Positions 32,999 through 34,125 of a DNA stretch of 34,125 bases are shown one piece after another (the first letter of the stretch is position 1; the number at the start of each line of letters is the position of its first letter). The translations under genes were made by a program, and so were the position numbers. A model generated the notes under the pieces. That model was not told the DNA's origin. It saw nothing but the letters and a program-made list of their open reading frames with translations, and ran no database searches. This stretch comes from Anabaena sp. 54 (lineage in GTDB: Bacteria > Cyanobacteriota > Cyanobacteriia > Cyanobacteriales > Nostocaceae): positions 1 through 34,125 of the forward strand of contig OMJF01000119.1 of NCBI GenBank assembly GCA_900299285.1, read 5' to 3'.

Positions 32999-33658
32999 AT
33001 GATGATTACTCAAGAATTAGAACTTCAAGAAAACATCTCTCAAGATGTGATTTTTCCCCCCAGTGATTTATATAGTGATGAACCTCCCGTGGAAACAGAA
33101 CTACATCTAGAGCAAATTATGCTCTTAATCAAATGTCTCAAATGGTTATGGAAAGATAGATATGATTTCTATGTTGCGGGAAACCTCACTATTTACTATA
33201 GTCCTAATCAGAAAAAATCAGAATATTTTCGCGGACCTGATTTCTTTGTTGTCTTAGGAACAGAACGCAAAACTCGAAAAAGTTGGGTAGTTTGGGATGA
33301 AGAGGGAAAATACCCTAATTTTATTTTAGAAATTCTGTCTCCAAGTACAGCAAATACAGATAAAGAATATAAAAAAGAACTTTACCAAAATACTTTCCGC
33401 ACCCCGGATTATTTTTGGTTTGATCCTTATGCACTAGAATTTGCAGGTTTTCATTTATTAGATGGAAAATATCAACCTCTAGAAGCAAATAAAAAAGGAC
33501 ATTTATGGAGTGAACAATTAGATTTATATTTGGGAATTCATGAGGGATTATTAAGATATTTTACACCAGAAGGTAAATTAGTTCCTACTCCAGAAGAAAC
33601 CGCAGAACGTTTAGCAGCAAAATTGCGGGAATTAAATATAGATCCTGATGAAGTTTAA
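32999..33658 (+). CDS. Uma2-family (DUF820) putative endonuclease
   Basis: The 219-residue product has the PD-(D/E)xK-like core of the Uma2 family. GPDFFVVLG carries the acidic residue, and FILEILSPSTANTD carries the E-x-L pattern. YRTPDYFWFDP-type text (here FRTPDYFWFDPYALEFAGF) follows. A coiled, charged tail (ETAERLAAKLRELNIDPDEV) is typical. These genes are highly multiplied in cyanobacteria. Biological target and activity are unproven. Two ATG codons stand in tandem at the start; a -10-like TATAAT is at 32966-32971. The stop codon lies at the edge of a tandem repeat. Confidence 0.88.
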   Translation: MMITQELELQENISQDVIFPPSDLYSDEPPVETELHLEQIMLLIKCLKWLWKDRYDFYVAGNLTIYYSPNQKKSEYFRGPDFFVVLGTERKTRKSWVVWDEEGKYPNFILEILSPSTANTDKEYKKELYQNTFRTPDYFWFDPYALEFAGFHLLDGKYQPLEANKKGHLWSEQLDLYLGIHEGLLRYFTPEGKLVPTPEETAERLAAKLRELNIDPDEV

Positions 33659-33659
33659 T

Positions 33660-34125
33660 GTACAATCAAACTTTTGTTGGGTTAAGCGACAGCGCCACCC
33701 AACACAATCTTTAATAATCAGGTTTAATATGTTGGGTTTCGTTCCTCAACCCAACCTACTGGAAATTTACACCTTCATAAATATCGTTAAAAGGAATTTG
33801 AAAACCTATTGATTTTAATGTACAATCAAATGTAGGTTGGGTTAAGCGACAGCGCAACCCAACAAAAGTTTTAATAATCAGGTTTAATAATGTTGGGTTT
33901 CGTTCCTCAACCCAACCTACTGGAAATTTACACCTTCATAAATATCGTTAAAAGGAATTTGAAAATCTATTGATTTTAATGTACAATTAAACTTTTGTTG
34001 GGTTAAGCGACAGCGCAACCCAACACAATCTTTAATAATCAGGTTTAATATGTTGGGTTTCGTTCCTCAACCCAACCTACTGGAAATTTATACCTTCATA
34101 AATACCGTTAAAAGGAATTTGAAAA
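33660..34125. repeat. Tandem array of 160-bp units, three copies seen, running off the window
   Basis: Units start at 33660, 33820 and 33981 (periods 160 and 161), each at GTACAAT. Each holds two hairpins: GTTGGGTT-AAGCGACAGCGC-AACCCAAC, and GTTGGGTTTCGTTCCTCAACCCAAC. Copies differ at few positions; for example unit one has GCCACCC in the first stem and unit two has a TGTAGG lead. The third unit is cut by the window end. No coding frame is seen. Confidence 0.9.

Overview
The window looks like chromosome from a heterocyst-forming filamentous cyanobacterium (Nostocales). The evidence is psbH and psbN, a hetF gene next to an array of NsiR1-type small RNAs with heterocyst-type TCCGGA promoters, a PII gene, many GCGATCGC (HIP1) octamers, and AT-rich spacers full of small palindromic repeats. 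Genus cannot be fixed from the sequence alone.

Layout. 1-4300: glnB and hetF on the minus strand, then five repeated small-RNA units on the plus strand reading towards the hetF start, plus one decayed unit. 4700-12500: a small hypothetical gene, a DUF3598 protein, class II ribonucleotide reductase nrdJ, a PPOX-type flavoprotein, serine acetyltransferase cysE and a DUF3352 membrane-anchored protein. 12500-18100: rhodanese, heat-shock repressor hrcA, a membrane protein, two cell-wall proteins (M23 peptidase; SH3/peptidoglycan-binding) and wecB. 18100-22100: a long repeat-bearing spacer, the small heat-shock gene hspA with a possible RNA thermometer, a two-gene unit of unknown function and tRNA-Asp(GTC) with a textbook promoter. 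22100-27300: a radical-SAM activase-like protein, the molybdate transporter (modA and a fused modBC, separated by a nested miniature element) and an M56 peptidase/BlaI-type repressor pair. 27500-29050: pth, tatA, psbH and, divergently, psbN. 29300-34125: an ARA1-like glycosyltransferase, a cysteine/cystine C-S lyase-like enzyme, a DppC-type permease, a Uma2 nuclease-like protein and a tandem 160-bp repeat array that runs off the window.

The most notable region is hetF with its small-RNA array. Each intact unit has TCCGGA exactly 37 nt before the start of the repeated RNA body, and each ends in a hairpin plus U-run. The unit nearest hetF is divergent and lies antisense to the probable hetF leader. 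The second clear result is mobile-element archaeology: a 114-bp miniature element with an 8-bp target duplication has inserted into another miniature element between modA and modBC. Several genes near the right end take their stop codon from a dispersed GTTGGGTT/AACCCAAC hairpin repeat.
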